From assembly GCA_026225455.1 (NCBI GenBank), contig JAMFSV010000010.1, positions 1-36,049 of the forward strand: a DNA stretch of 36,049 bases, read 5' to 3'. A model generated the notes under the pieces. The model saw nothing but the letters and a program-made list of their open reading frames with translations. It searched no databases and was not told where the DNA came from. Positions 15,707 through 25,553 of the stretch are shown here, one piece after another; within the stretch, counting starts at the first letter, position 1; every line of letters begins with the position of its first letter. The position numbers were made by a program, and so were the translations under genes. The DNA comes from Burkholderiales bacterium (GTDB taxonomy: Bacteria > Pseudomonadota > Gammaproteobacteria > Burkholderiales > Burkholderiaceae).

Positions 15707-16450
15707 TCAGGTCAGGTTAAGGCCCCCATCGGAAAGCAAAATTTCCCCCGTAAGATAGTCCGAAGCCACCAGCATCGCCACCAGTTGCGCGATATCGTCC
15801 GGCTTAGCGGCCCGGCGCATCGGCGCGCGCTCCCGCCACAGTTGCTGCGCGTCGGTCCAAGCGGCGGTCAGCGGCGTGTCGACCAGTCCGGGAGCGATAG
15901 CATTGACCCGGATTTCGGGCGCCAGCGACAGCGCGAGCAAGCGGGTGACGTGATTTAACGCGGCTTTGCTCGCGGCATAGGGAATCGAGGCGCCCTTGGG
16001 ACGCACCCCGGCATGCGAACTAATGTTCACCACACAACCCGGCCGGCCGCGAGCGGCGGCCTCGCGCAGGGCGGATTCGGCCTCCGCCACCAAACGGAAG
16101 GGAGCCACCACGTTGATTTCATTCAGTTCGTGCCAGACCTCGGGCGTCGCCGCAGCCAGGTCGGCATGCGGGATCACGCGGCTGATCCCGGCATTGTTGA
16201 CCAGCACATCGAGCCGCCCCCACAGGGCGACCGCCTCGCGTATCAAGCGCACCCGGTCGGCGTCCTGGGCCAGGTCGGCTTGCACATAAGCGGCCATGCC
16301 AAGCTCAGCCGCCAGCGCTTGCCCCGCTTCAGTCGAACTGCGCGAATGCAGGACAATGGCATAACCCTCACGCGAGAGTCGACGGGCAATGGCAGCACCG
16401 ATGCCGGAGGTTGAGCCGGTGATGAGGGCGACGGGTTGAGAGTTTTTCAT
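15707..16450 (-). CDS. SDR-family oxidoreductase (3-oxoacyl-ACP reductase-like)
   Basis: A 247-residue classical short-chain dehydrogenase. The ATG at 16450 gives the standard N-terminus, immediately ahead of the Rossmann motif TGSTSGIG (residues 11-18); the upstream in-frame extension has no family character. NNAG is at 85-88, the catalytic serine in NISSHAG near 144-145, and Tyr158 and Lys162 in YAASK. An SR pair at 36-37 after the second strand favours NADPH. The C-terminus (DYLTGEILLSDGGLNLT) is complete. Substrate is not predictable; FabG-like reductases are the closest general class. The gene follows the same orientation as the secretion cluster but is separated from it by the AT-rich island, so it is probably a separate unit. 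No clear Shine-Dalgarno sequence is seen. Confidence 0.85.
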   Translation of the reverse strand: MKNSQPVALITGSTSGIGAAIARRLSREGYAIVLHSRSSTEAGQALAAELGMAAYVQADLAQDADRVRLIREAVALWGRLDVLVNNAGISRVIPHADLAAATPEVWHELNEINVVAPFRLVAEAESALREAAARGRPGCVVNISSHAGVRPKGASIPYAASKAALNHVTRLLALSLAPEIRVNAIAPGLVDTPLTAAWTDAQQLWRERAPMRRAAKPDDIAQLVAMLVASDYLTGEILLSDGGLNLT

Positions 16451-16506
16451 GGGCAAAAGGAGTGCACACAACGTAGTCAATCCTGCTACGCGACAGGATT
16501 GACCCA

Positions 16507-16686
16507 TTAGGTGTATTACGCAAGGAAGACCTGCGCGAACTGGTCGAGGCACTCAGCGGCGGCCGTGGACCGGACGTGACCCAAGATCGGGTCGGCGGCA
16601 TCTATAGCAAAGCTGCGTTCGCCGCATCGATCCGCGCCAAGCAGATCAAACCACGCCGGCAAAGCGCTGCTCCAAATAAGCAATGA
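16507..16686 (+). pseudogene. Fragment of an NADPH:quinone oxidoreductase-like gene
   Basis: A short plus-strand frame reads LRKEDLRELVEALSGGRGPD followed by VTQDRVGGIYSKAAFAAS. This resembles the segment of zinc-free quinone oxidoreductases and crotonyl-CoA-reductase-like enzymes where an LTGGRGVDVVYDPVGG motif is usual. It has no start codon, lacks both the catalytic N-terminal half and the rest of the Rossmann domain, and its end overlaps the glutaredoxin 3' end on the other strand. It looks like a remnant of a gene lost between the SDR and glutaredoxin genes. The family call rests on about 40 residues. Confidence 0.5.
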
Positions 16687-17020
16687 TCGCATTGGACTCA
16701 TACAACCAGCGCGCCTGCCCTGCTTCTTGAATCAGCAGGCACGGCACCTTGACCTTGCCGCCACCGGCCAGCAAGCGCTCACGCGCCAGCGGATCTTTTT
16801 TGACGTCTTGCAAAGTCATGGGCACGTTCAAGCGGTGCAGGGCACGCCGCGTCTTGACACAGAACGGGCAGGCGCGAAACTGATACAACGACAATTGCGC
16901 CGCCGCTTGCTTCACCGCAAGCTGACCTTGCGCCGAACGGCGTTGCGGGCGTGGACGGCTGACGGCGTCGCCCAGCACAATTAACTGACCGAGACCCACG
17001 CGCAGGGCTTTGAGCAACAT
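16646..17020 (-). CDS. Glutaredoxin-like protein with N-terminal extension
   Basis: A 124-residue protein with a gaggt ribosome binding site before the ATG. The thioredoxin-fold redox motif is CPFC at residues 51-54 (context LYQFRACPFCVKTRRAL). The cis-proline loop follows (KVKVPCLL, Pro93) and then the glutathione-binding-type end SNAIIAYLEQRF. The first roughly 40 residues precede the fold; the stretch LLKALRVGLGQLIVLGDAV is hydrophobic enough to be a signal anchor or amphipathic membrane helix. It probably reduces glutathione-mixed disulfides or protein disulfides. The extra cysteine after the cis-Pro is noteworthy. It is transcribed divergently from the permease gene. The 3' end overlaps the remnant gene on the other strand. 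Confidence 0.85.
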   Translation of the reverse strand: MLLKALRVGLGQLIVLGDAVSRPRPQRRSAQGQLAVKQAAAQLSLYQFRACPFCVKTRRALHRLNVPMTLQDVKKDPLARERLLAGGGKVKVPCLLIQEAGQARWLYESNAIIAYLEQRFAGVV

Positions 17021-17265
17021 AAGGCTTACCTCGAAGGAGCATGGGGCCGCCTAGTCTACTCCATTCAAGAGCGCGCCTTGAATCCACGCAAACGCAGGCT
17101 GCCATGGGCGCGGCGGCAAGTTCGCGGGCACGAAGAATGTTAAACTGCGGCGCCATTACGCTGTGACGACTGCCATGCGGCGCGCATTCGGCATGCATTT
17201 GGCACATCACTCACACCGTTGCACGCGAGCCCAGCGTGCAGACCCAGCCATCACGGACCACGCTC

Positions 17266-18330
17266 ATGACCTCTGCCCGCACTTCCCCAAACCGTCCGGC
17301 GTCATTGACGGGAGTTCTGGTTTTTCTGGCGATCGCGGTGATCGGCCTGTTTTACGTCAAGTGGTTTCCCTATTACAACCGCGCCTTCGTGGCCCAAAGC
17401 CATCATTCCATCGGTCATTCGATCTTGATGGGCGATGCGGCGCATGCGCCGGCCGCTTCATTCAAGTCGGCCCTGGATTACGCTTTTGCTTATGGCAAGG
17501 CAATCTGGCAAGCGATGGTGTTGGGCCTGTTGCTCGGGTCCGCCGCCCAGGAATTATTGCCGCGCCGCTGGATTGCCGGTCTGCTGGGCAAAACCGGCTT
17601 CGGCAGTGTGGTCGCGGGCGGCCTGTTATCCGTCCCCGGCATGATGTGCACCTGTTGCGCCGCCCCCGTGGTGGTGGGCTTGCGCAAAAGCCAGGCCTCG
17701 ACGGGGGCCGCGCTGGCGTTCTGGCTCGGCAATACGGTATTAAATCCGGCCACGCTGATCTTTATGGGTTTTGTTCTCGGCTGGCAGTGGACCGGTTTGC
17801 GCCTGGGTTTAGGGCTGGTGCTGGTATTCGGCATGGGTTATCTGATTAACCGCGCGGTCAAACCCGAAGAAGCCCGTAACGCGCAAGCTCAACTCGATTC
17901 GATCTTGGCGGGCGACGATCAGGGTCCGTCATTTTCCCGCTGGTTGAAGAAACTCGGGACCATGACGCTGCAGTTGATCCCCGAATACCTGGTGCTGGTG
18001 TTGATCCTGGGCGCCGCCCGCGCCTGGCTGTTTCCGGAAATCAGCCCGGCCATCGGCAATCACCTCGGCTGGATCATCGCGATGGCGGTAGCCGGCACCT
18101 TGTTCGTGATTCCGACCGCCGGCGAAGTGCCGATCATTCAGGCCATGCTGGCCTTGGGCATGGGCGCGGGACCAGCCGGCGCACTGCTGATGACCCTTGC
18201 GCCGATCAGCCTGCCGTCGCTGGTGATGACGCGCAAAGTGTTCCCGCCGCGGGTGATCGCCGGGGTTATCGGCGCGGTGATTGCGATCGGTGTGGTGAGC
18301 GGTTTATTGGCGGTGGCATTGCACTTTTGA
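17266..18330 (+). CDS. ArsP/DUF318-family permease
   Basis: A 354-residue integral membrane protein from ATG 17266; an in-frame GTG at 17236 would add ten residues. About eight to ten hydrophobic segments are visible. The conserved core GLLSVPGMMCTCCAAPVVVGLRK (given here in parts: GLLSVPGMM, CTCCAAP, VVVGLRK) contains three cysteines, Cys128, Cys130 and Cys131. A second half with PTAGEVPIIQAMLALG and SLPSLVMTRK is typical of the two-repeat permease family PF03773. ArsP members export trivalent organoarsenicals using cysteines, but many family members have unknown substrates, so metal, metalloid or peptide transport is not decided here. No arsenic-resistance genes are adjacent. It converges on sodB, with a shared hairpin terminator between. 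Confidence 0.8.
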   Translation: MTSARTSPNRPASLTGVLVFLAIAVIGLFYVKWFPYYNRAFVAQSHHSIGHSILMGDAAHAPAASFKSALDYAFAYGKAIWQAMVLGLLLGSAAQELLPRRWIAGLLGKTGFGSVVAGGLLSVPGMMCTCCAAPVVVGLRKSQASTGAALAFWLGNTVLNPATLIFMGFVLGWQWTGLRLGLGLVLVFGMGYLINRAVKPEEARNAQAQLDSILAGDDQGPSFSRWLKKLGTMTLQLIPEYLVLVLILGAARAWLFPEISPAIGNHLGWIIAMAVAGTLFVIPTAGEVPIIQAMLALGMGAGPAGALLMTLAPISLPSLVMTRKVFPPRVIAGVIGAVIAIGVVSGLLAVALHF

Positions 18331-18460
18331 TTAAGCTGGGCGGCGGCGCTTTCGCCCAACCCTCCACGCCCGGTATTTTTCAGGCAGGTCCTGGCCTCAC
18401 AACGCGATACAGATAAAAAGCCGTACAAAAATCCGGCAAACTCCAACCGTTTCCCGGATA

Positions 18461-18490
18461 ACAGAAAGCCCTCGCAAGAGGGCTTTCTGT
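18461..18490. terminator. Bidirectional hairpin terminator between the permease gene and sodB
   Basis: A perfect 13-bp stem, acagaaagccctc (18461-18473) and its complement (18478-18490), closes a gcaa loop. The A/T-rich outer stem supplies partial U-tracts on both strands. It lies between the two convergent genes and serves sodB on the minus strand and the permease gene on the plus strand. Confidence 0.75.
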
Positions 18491-18554
18491 TTCATACCAG
18501 GCAAAGCAATTTTCAAGCGGGGTTGTCGCTCAAGCGCAACCACCCTCACCCGCT

Positions 18555-19136
18555 TTACGCGGCGAAATTCTTTGCCGCGAATTCCCAGTTGGCGATATTC
18601 CAGAATGCTTCCGCGTATTTCGGACGGGCATTGCGGTAATCGATGTAATACGCATGTTCCCATACGTCGATGGTCAGCAGCGGCTTGGCATCGGTGGTCA
18701 GCGGAGTAGCGGCGTTGCTGGTCGAAACGATATCGAGTCCGCCGTCGGCTTTCTTGACCAGCCAGGCCCAACCTGAACCGAAGGTGCCGATGGCGGCTTT
18801 GGTGAAGGCTTCCTTGAAGGCGGCAAACGAACCCCATTGTTGGTTGATCGCATCAGCCAAGGGACCCGTCGGTTCGCCGCCGCCCTTGGGCGACAGGCTA
18901 TGCCAATAGAAGGTGTGGTTCCAGACCTGGGCCGAATTATTGAAAATGCCGCCGCTCGATTTCTTCACGATGTCTTCCAGCGACAAGGTTTCGAATTCGG
19001 TGCCCGGGATCAGGTTATTCAAGTTCGTCACATAGGTCTGATGATGCTTGCCGTAGTGGAATTCCAGCGTTTCAGCCGAGATATGCGGTTGCAGCGCGTC
19101 TTTCGCGTACGGCAGTTCGGGGAGAGTATGAGCCAT
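18555..19136 (-). CDS. sodB: Superoxide dismutase, iron type
   Basis: A 193-residue cytoplasmic enzyme that converts superoxide to hydrogen peroxide and oxygen. The metal ligands are all present at the standard positions: His27, His74, Asp157 and His161 (DVWEHAYY). The second-shell glutamine at position 70 (NNSAQVWNH) is the hallmark of Fe-type rather than Mn-type enzymes. The length and the ends ([10 protein letters not shown] to FAAKNFAA) are as usual for the SodB family. A ribosome binding site (agaagga) precedes the ATG. A promoter with near-consensus elements lies 73-101 bp upstream, so the gene can be transcribed independently of xseA. A strong hairpin follows the stop codon. Confidence 0.97.
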   Translation of the reverse strand: MAHTLPELPYAKDALQPHISAETLEFHYGKHHQTYVTNLNNLIPGTEFETLSLEDIVKKSSGGIFNNSAQVWNHTFYWHSLSPKGGGEPTGPLADAINQQWGSFAAFKEAFTKAAIGTFGSGWAWLVKKADGGLDIVSTSNAATPLTTDAKPLLTIDVWEHAYYIDYRNARPKYAEAFWNIANWEFAAKNFAA

Positions 19137-19482
19137 GATGTTTTCCTTCTAGTGCCAAGTGTGGCCGATTCGAATCAATCGGGAAGTGGGAAAGCTTTAG
19201 AGCATTTGATTGTAGGCGAGTTGGAAAAAGCTCGCAAACGACGTCGACGGTTTTAAATAGGTTTAAACGGAATTAAGGAGTGGTCAGCCCGCCTGCTGCC
19301 GGCATCCGCCAGGCACAAAACCTGCTGCGCCGGCGCAAAAATTTCGCGCCAGGCGCGGGCGTCGTCGTCGCCCTGCCTCTATACGAGTCAGCCCGGCGGT
19401 ATAGGTTCCCAAGCCGGCTTAAAGCAGAGCTAAAGCTGTGGATCTAAAGCGGGTTTAAGCGAAATAGCGCTTAAACCGGTGC
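19137..19482. other. xseA-sodB intergenic space
   Basis: 346 bp without a gene. It holds the sodB promoter and, next to the xseA stop, a perfect 9-bp inverted repeat (gtttaagcg 19453-19461, cgcttaaac 19468-19476) with a 6-nt loop. That repeat could end xseA transcription but lacks a T-run. The remaining 19240-19450 stretch is GC-rich with several short taaagc-like words; nothing else was recognised. Confidence 0.5.
19209..19237 (-). promoter_or_regulatory. Sigma-70-type promoter of sodB
   Basis: On the minus strand a -35 ttgcga (19232-19237) and a -10 tacaat (19209-19214) are separated by exactly 17 bp. Transcription would start near 19202, leaving a leader of about 65 nt before sodB. Confidence 0.65.
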
Positions 19483-20877
19483 TTACAAACCGCCGTCGAG
19501 CCGCGCCTGCACATCGGCAATCCCCAGGTCGGCGACGCCTTCGGCCAGATAAACGGTGACCGTGCGGCCCGGTTTCAGCGCCTCGGGCGAACGTACCGCA
19601 TGGCCTTGCGCGTCCAGCAGAGCGGCATAGCCGCGTTCGAAGGTGCGCACCGGACTGAGCAGGGCGGTCTTGGCGGCGAGCTGGCCGAGGTGCGCCTGAC
19701 GTTGTTCGTGGCGGCGGCTAAAACCACGTTGCAAGCCCGCCGCCAATTGCGCCACGGCGGCCTGAGCGCGTTGCGGATCGGGCCGGGCACGGCGCCAGCG
19801 CAGTTGCGCCATGGCAAAGCGAGCGCCGGCATCGCGCAGCGGACGACCGCCCGCGCTGCTCAGGCGTGCCGCCAGTTGTTGCAGTTGTTCGCGCTGGCGT
19901 TCCAGCCGCTGCGCCGGACTTACCAGCCGCCGCGCCAGCCAGTCGAGCTGCTGGCTGCGCTGCTCCAGGCTGCGGCGGATTACCCGGCTCAAGCGAGCGT
20001 GGCGCTGTTCGAGATCGAGCAACAGCACAGCGCGTTGCGGACTGACCAATTCCGCAGCCGCGGTCGGCGTCGGAGCGCGCATATCGGCGGCAAAGTCGGC
20101 AATGGTGAAATCGGTTTCGTGACCGACGCCGCTGACCACGGGCACGCGGCTTTCGGCAATCGCACGCGCCAGTATTTCTTCGTTAAACGCCCACAAGTCC
20201 TCGATCGAACCACCGCCCCGGCACACAATCAGCACCTCGATTTCGCCGCGCCGGTTGGCGGACTCGACCATCGCCGCGAGTTTTTCGGCGGCACCCGCGC
20301 CCTGCACCGGCGCCGGATAAACAATCACGCGCACATGCGGCGCGCGACGCGCCAAGGTGGTCAACACATCGCGCAAGGCGGCGGCCTGCAACGAGGTGAC
20401 AATGCCGATGGTGCGGGGGTGGGCCGGCAGCGGCCGTTTGCGCTCGGGGTCAAACAACCCTTCCGCTTCCAATTGGGCCTTGAGCCGCAAAAATGCCTCG
20501 AACAGCCGCCCTTGACCGGTGCGGCGTACGGCTTCGACACTCAGTTGCAACTCACCGCGCGGTTCGTACATCGTGACCGTGGCGCGAACTTCGATACGGT
20601 CGCCTTCGCGCGGCGTAAATTCGGCGTACTGGGCGCGACCGCGAAACATCACACAACGGATCTGCGCGCCGGCGTCCTTGATCGAGAAATACCAATGACC
20701 GCTGGCGGCCCGGGTGAAATTCGACACTTCACCGGAAACCCAGCTCAGCGGAAAGTTGCGCTCCAGCGCCGCGCCAATCGCGCGATTGAGCGCCGACACG
20801 GGGATCACCCCGTCGCCGGCGGGCGGCTGGGGATTGCTGTAACTGGAGTCGGGAAAAGTACGGGATTCAGGGTTCAT
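19483..20877 (-). CDS. xseA: Exodeoxyribonuclease VII large subunit
   Basis: A 464-residue protein. An OB-fold tRNA_anti-like domain (about residues 22-120; [20 protein letters not shown] and [10 protein letters not shown]) precedes the catalytic domain with the family blocks [46 protein letters not shown] and [14 protein letters not shown] long arginine-rich coiled coil follows (about 280-400), and the C-terminal [11 protein letters not shown]-like barrel strand closes the protein. With XseB it degrades single-stranded DNA to oligonucleotides during repair and recombination. The small subunit is not in this window. Length is normal for the family. The start at 20877 leaves an extra N-terminal stretch of about 20 residues without conservation; the ribosome binding site is weak. 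Confidence 0.95.
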   Translation of the reverse strand: MNPESRTFPDSSYSNPQPPAGDGVIPVSALNRAIGAALERNFPLSWVSGEVSNFTRAASGHWYFSIKDAGAQIRCVMFRGRAQYAEFTPREGDRIEVRATVTMYEPRGELQLSVEAVRRTGQGRLFEAFLRLKAQLEAEGLFDPERKRPLPAHPRTIGIVTSLQAAALRDVLTTLARRAPHVRVIVYPAPVQGAGAAEKLAAMVESANRRGEIEVLIVCRGGGSIEDLWAFNEEILARAIAESRVPVVSGVGHETDFTIADFAADMRAPTPTAAAELVSPQRAVLLLDLEQRHARLSRVIRRSLEQRSQQLDWLARRLVSPAQRLERQREQLQQLAARLSSAGGRPLRDAGARFAMAQLRWRRARPDPQRAQAAVAQLAAGLQRGFSRRHEQRQAHLGQLAAKTALLSPVRTFERGYAALLDAQGHAVRSPEALKPGRTVTVYLAEGVADLGIADVQARLDGGL

Positions 20878-21335
20878 CGGTAAGGTTTGAAAGCTGACGG
20901 CAAAAACATGTCCACATTCCGCATTCTAGCCGGGGCAGCCCTTTTGGCCTGTCGTTTTTGTTAACCAAAACCGTAAGTGACTGTTTACATTGAATTCACC
21001 TAAAAAAAGAAAATTTTTCCGCGTGAAACTTTTAAACAAATGCCTAGACCGCTGGCGCGGCCAAAAAGATTTGCACAGAGTTATCCACAGGCTGCCACGG
21101 CTCCACCGCCATCATGCCTCTGCTCAAAAAATAGGCAGTCGACTTTTTAGCAACCCCGACAAAGACTTAAGCCGTTTGTCCCGAACTTGTACACACCTTT
21201 GCGGGGTTTGCCTGTGGATGGAACCGGCGCACGCCGCCGCCGTGTCCCGCAAGCACCATCGCGGCGGTGGCAAAGCTTGCCGCGCGGGGCTGGGCGCGCT
21301 AGAGTTCCGGGCCTGTAGCCGCTATTTGGAACCTC
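20878..21335. promoter_or_regulatory. Divergent xseA/lpxK intergenic region with DnaA-box-like sites
   Basis: 458 bp without a convincing gene. It contains a perfect DnaA box (ttatccaca, 21081-21089), a near match (ttgtacaca, 21187-21195) and a reverse weak match (tgtggatgg, 21213-21221). An A/T-rich tract lies at about 20999-21037. A short inverted repeat pairs gacaaa (21158-21163) with tttgtc (21175-21180). Promoters for both genes should lie here, but none is convincing by eye. A 126-codon frame at 20990-21370 has no coding character and overlaps lpxK. Confidence 0.45.
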
Positions 21336-22397
21336 ATGTCAGCTTCGAACACTCTCTCCGCCCGGCTTGAAACGCTGCTTACGCGTGCCTGGCAGCGGCG
21401 CGGCTGGTTCGCCTGGCTGTTGTCGCCCTTCTCCCTGGTGTTTGCCGCCGTCGCGGCGGTACGCCGGATGGCGTTTGCGCGCGGCTGGTTGCACGTTGAA
21501 AGGCTGGCGGTGCCGGTGCTGGTGGTCGGCAATGTGACGGTCGGCGGTACCGGCAAGACGCCGACCGTGATTGCTCTGGTCGAGGCGCTGCGCGGCGCGG
21601 GTTATACGCCGGGGGTGATTTCCCGCGGCTATGGGGCACAAACCGCGACTCAAACCGGCCCGCGCAGCACCGGGGAAGATACCCGCCCCCCCGGCCCTCA
21701 AGCCGTCACGGCCGCCAGCCGGGCCGACGAGACGGGCGATGAACCGCTCTTGATCGCCCGCCGCACCGGCGCGCCGGTCTGGGTCGGGCGCGACCGCCCG
21801 GCGGCGGCCCGCGCGTTACTGGCCGCGCACCCCGAGGTCGACCTGATTATCAGCGACGACGGTCTGCAGCATTACCGCCTGGGCCGCGATGTCGAGTTGG
21901 TGGTGTTCGATCACCGTCTGGGCGGTAATGGTTTCATGCTGCCGGCCGGCCCTTTGCGCGAATCGCTGAAACGCCGGCGCGACGCCACCTTGATCAACAA
22001 TCCTTACGCTACCGCCCTGCCGCCCTGGCCCAATACCTACGCCTTGAAGATCGAGCCGGGCGCCGCCTGGCAACTCGACCAGCCCACACTGATCCGCCCG
22101 CTCAGCCAGTTCGCCGGCAAACACATCCTGGCCGCGGCGGGGATGGGTGCGCCCGAACGTTTTTTTGCCAGCCTGCGCGCCGCGGGTCTGAGCGTCGCCA
22201 CGCTGGCGTTGCCCGACCACTACGGCTTCGCCGCCAACCCGTTCGACCTGAGCGACGCCGAGGTTATCCTGATTACCGAAAAGGATGCGGTGAAATGCCA
22301 TTGGGCCGACCCGCGAGTCTGGGTGGTGCCGGCTCACGCCGCGCTCGACACGGCCTTGCTGGAGTTGATCGTGGCCAAGCTGAGGTTGAGCCGCTAG
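21336..22397 (+). CDS. lpxK: Tetraacyldisaccharide 4'-kinase
   Basis: A 353-residue inner-membrane-associated kinase that phosphorylates the 4' position of the lipid A disaccharide precursor. The Walker A motif is VGGTGKTP at residues 69-76, preceded by PVLVVGNVT. An N-terminal hydrophobic helix (about 24-42) anchors it to the membrane. SRGYG and [20 protein letters not shown] follow, then the Walker-B-like [17 protein letters not shown]. Between SRGYG and DEPLLIA there is an insertion-like stretch of about 20-25 residues rich in Thr, Pro and Gly that looks longer than in typical members. The C-terminal FPDHYGF-equivalent motif appears as [12 protein letters not shown], then [11 protein letters not shown]. 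It starts the lpxK, Trm112-like, kdsB run on the plus strand, linking lipid A and Kdo supply. Confidence 0.95.
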   Translation: MSASNTLSARLETLLTRAWQRRGWFAWLLSPFSLVFAAVAAVRRMAFARGWLHVERLAVPVLVVGNVTVGGTGKTPTVIALVEALRGAGYTPGVISRGYGAQTATQTGPRSTGEDTRPPGPQAVTAASRADETGDEPLLIARRTGAPVWVGRDRPAAARALLAAHPEVDLIISDDGLQHYRLGRDVELVVFDHRLGGNGFMLPAGPLRESLKRRRDATLINNPYATALPPWPNTYALKIEPGAAWQLDQPTLIRPLSQFAGKHILAAAGMGAPERFFASLRAAGLSVATLALPDHYGFAANPFDLSDAEVILITEKDAVKCHWADPRVWVVPAHAALDTALLELIVAKLRLSR

Positions 22398-22552
22398 ATA
22401 AGACTGAAACCTCGCAGCCAGGCCAAAGCGTACGCACAAATCACGCAAACGGCTGGGCGGGCCGCGGATAAAGTAGAATGAGCGCTTCGTTTTTACAGGC
22501 TGCGAGCCGGCTATGCCGGGCCGCGGCCTCGTGCCCGATGTGGAGATAATTG

Positions 22553-22747
22553 ATGGACACCCGCTTGCTTGAAATCCTGGTCTGCCCGTTATGCAAGGGC
22601 CAACTCGTACATGATCGCGCCGCCCAGGAATTGATCTGCCACGCCGACAAACTCGCCTTTCCGATTCGCGACGGCATTCCGGTCATGCTGGTCGACGAAG
22701 CGCGTCAAACCGTGGCCGGCACGCTGGTCGATCCGCAAGGCCGTTAA
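22553..22747 (+). CDS. Trm112-family small protein
   Basis: A 64-residue protein from ATG 22553, with ggaga as ribosome binding site seven bases upstream; the preceding in-frame TTG is not needed. The pattern [20 protein letters not shown], then [20 protein letters not shown] is the classic Trm112/YcaR fold. Only two cysteines of the N-terminal pair (CPLC) plus one later (ICH) are present, so zinc binding may be incomplete. In bacteria this family sits next to kdsB or lpxK very often; its role is not firmly known. It is 4 bases ahead of kdsB and surely cotranscribed with it. Confidence 0.9.
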   Translation: MDTRLLEILVCPLCKGQLVHDRAAQELICHADKLAFPIRDGIPVMLVDEARQTVAGTLVDPQGR

Positions 22748-22751
22748 GCTG

Positions 22752-23588
22752 ATGGTGCCTACCTCCGCGGCGCTTACGCCGGCAGCGCCGGCTGCCCCGT
22801 CCATCCCCTTCATTGCCGTGGTCCCGGCGCGGCTGGCCTCGACTCGCCTGCCCAACAAGCCGCTGGCCGATATCGACGGCAAACCCATGGTGGTGCGAAC
22901 CGCCGAGCGGGCTCGCGCTTCAGGTGCCAGCCAGGTGGTGGTAGCAACCGATTCGGCGCAGGTGCAAAGCGTGGTACGCGCCCACGGCTACGATTGCGTC
23001 ATGACCCGCCCCGACCATCAGTCCGGCACCGATCGCCTGGCGGAGGTTGCCGCTCATTTCGGCTGGGCCGATGAGGCGGTGATCGTGAATGTGCAAGGCG
23101 ACGAACCGCTGATCGACCCGGCCCTGATCCAGCGCGTCGCGGCCTATCTGGTGCAGATGACGGCGTGCTCGATTGCCACCGCCGCCCATCCGATCTCGGA
23201 CCCGGCCGATTTGTTTAACCCGAATGTAGTTAAAGCGGTACTCGATGCGCGCGGCGTGGCCCTGTATTTTTCTCGTGCGCCCATCCCCTGGAGCCGCGAT
23301 GCCTATGCCGCCGACTGGCCCGATGTGGGCGCGCTCAGTACCCGGCTGCCGCCGTTCCCGGTCTATCGCCATATCGGCCTGTATGCTTATCGTGCGGCAT
23401 TTTTACGCACCTACCCCAGCTTGGCCCAAGCGCCGATCGAGCAAGCGGAACAGTTGGAACAACTGCGAGCCTTATGGCACGGCGAGCGCATCGCTGTGTT
23501 GGTAACAGACCACGCGCCCGCGCCCGGCGTCGATACCGCGGCCGATTTGGACAAAGTCCGGGCGATTTACGCGCTGCGCCGCGCATAA
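22752..23588 (+). CDS. kdsB: 3-deoxy-manno-octulosonate cytidylyltransferase
   Basis: A 278-residue cytoplasmic enzyme that activates Kdo as CMP-Kdo for addition to lipid A. The nucleotidyltransferase signature [20 protein letters not shown] lies at residues 20-39, preceded by an Ala/Pro-rich extension of about 18 residues. Later blocks are [34 protein letters not shown] (metal and CTP binding), [32 protein letters not shown] and [12 protein letters not shown]. All are expected for KdsB. It lies 4 bases after the Trm112-like gene. The 330-bp gap to adk is larger than the spacing within the rest of this run. Confidence 0.97.
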   Translation: MVPTSAALTPAAPAAPSIPFIAVVPARLASTRLPNKPLADIDGKPMVVRTAERARASGASQVVVATDSAQVQSVVRAHGYDCVMTRPDHQSGTDRLAEVAAHFGWADEAVIVNVQGDEPLIDPALIQRVAAYLVQMTACSIATAAHPISDPADLFNPNVVKAVLDARGVALYFSRAPIPWSRDAYAADWPDVGALSTRLPPFPVYRHIGLYAYRAAFLRTYPSLAQAPIEQAEQLEQLRALWHGERIAVLVTDHAPAPGVDTAADLDKVRAIYALRRA

Positions 23589-24581
<993 letters not shown>

Positions 24582-24609
24582 TACGTTTCGCTTTGGCACG
24601 ATACAAAAG

Positions 24610-24630
24610 ACGGCCTGCGGGCCGTTTTTT
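24610..24630 (+). terminator. Intrinsic terminator after adk
   Basis: A 6-bp stem, acggcc (24610-24615) and ggccgt (24620-24625), with loop tgcg is followed by a run of T through 24630. It stands 29 bases after the adk stop. Confidence 0.85.
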
Positions 24631-24711
24631 CATGGACCCGGCGGGTGTCGCCGCGCGCACGGTTTACAATCGCCCCCGGTATAAAAGCTTTATTTTCACC
24701 AAGGAGACAAA

Positions 24712-25470
24712 ATGGATATCCGCGACAATGTATTTCTGATTACCGGCGGTGCCTCGGGCCTCGGCGCGGGCACGGCCCGGGCACTGACGCAGCAGGGCGG
24801 CCGGGTGGTGCTGGCCGACTTGAACGTCGCCGCGGGCGAAGCGCTGGCGGCGGAACTGGGCGGCGTATTTGTCAAATGTGACGTGAGCCGCGAGGAAGAC
24901 GGCCAGGCAGCGGTTGCCGCGGCTCAGGCGCTGGGCACCTTGCGCGGCCTGATCAATTGCGCCGGCATCGCACCCGCCAGCAAAACCGTGGGCCGCGACG
25001 GGCCGCATGCGCTCGACCTGTTCAGCAAAACCGTCACGGTCAACCTGATCGGCACCTTCAACATGATCCGCCTGGCCGCCGCCGCCATGGCCGCCAACGC
25101 GCCGGCCGCGAACGGCGAACGCGGAGTGATCATCAACACCGCGTCGGTGGCCGCCTACGACGGCCAGATCGGCCAGGCCGCGTATGCCGCATCCAAAGGC
25201 GGGATTGTCGCCCTGACCTTGCCCGTCGCCCGCGATTTGTCGCGCAACGCGATCCGCGTCATGACCATTGCGCCGGGTATCTTTGAAACACCGATGCTGC
25301 TGGGCATGCCGCAGGAAGTTCAGGATGCGTTGGGGGCGATGGTGCCGTTCCCCTCGCGCTTGGGCCGGCCGGCCGAATATGCAATGCTGGTTGAGCAGAT
25401 TCTGGCGAACCCGATGCTCAATGGTGAAGTGATCCGCCTCGATGGCGCGATCCGGATGCAGCCGAAGTAG
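24712..25470 (+). CDS. SDR-family 3-hydroxyacyl-CoA dehydrogenase (type II HADH/HSD17B10-like)
   Basis: A 252-residue short-chain dehydrogenase with an excellent ribosome binding site (aaggag). The cofactor motif is TGGASGLG (residues 11-18), and Asp36 at the end of strand two points to NAD+. NCAG is at 82-85 and the catalytic Ser145, Tyr158 and Lys162 are present. The stretch [20 protein letters not shown], the phrase [20 protein letters not shown] and the C-terminal [15 protein letters not shown] are characteristic of the type II 3-hydroxyacyl-CoA / 2-methyl-3-hydroxybutyryl-CoA dehydrogenase family. It probably oxidises 3-hydroxyacyl-CoA in fatty-acid or isoleucine breakdown. It follows adk but is separated from it by the terminator. 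Confidence 0.88.
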   Translation: MDIRDNVFLITGGASGLGAGTARALTQQGGRVVLADLNVAAGEALAAELGGVFVKCDVSREEDGQAAVAAAQALGTLRGLINCAGIAPASKTVGRDGPHALDLFSKTVTVNLIGTFNMIRLAAAAMAANAPAANGERGVIINTASVAAYDGQIGQAAYAASKGGIVALTLPVARDLSRNAIRVMTIAPGIFETPMLLGMPQEVQDALGAMVPFPSRLGRPAEYAMLVEQILANPMLNGEVIRLDGAIRMQPK

Positions 25471-25553
25471 CCTCCAGGCCGCTTGCGGAGGTTTGACGCA
25501 GCGGCCTGATCCAGTGGCTTAATCCAGCATTAAGCCGCCGCTTAGTCGTGATG

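Noticed and set aside
19600-20883. 427-codon plus-strand frame opposite xseA
   Set aside because: The xseA frame has all its conserved blocks; the opposite frame is an Arg/Gln/Ala-rich shadow.
20878-21335. Chromosomal replication origin
   Set aside because: DnaA-box-like sites are few, and none of the usual origin genes (dnaA, dnaN, rpmH, parAB) is present.
20990-21370. 126-codon frame between xseA and lpxK
   Set aside because: It overlaps the lpxK start in another frame, begins in an A/T-rich non-coding tract and has no ribosome binding site or family resemblance.
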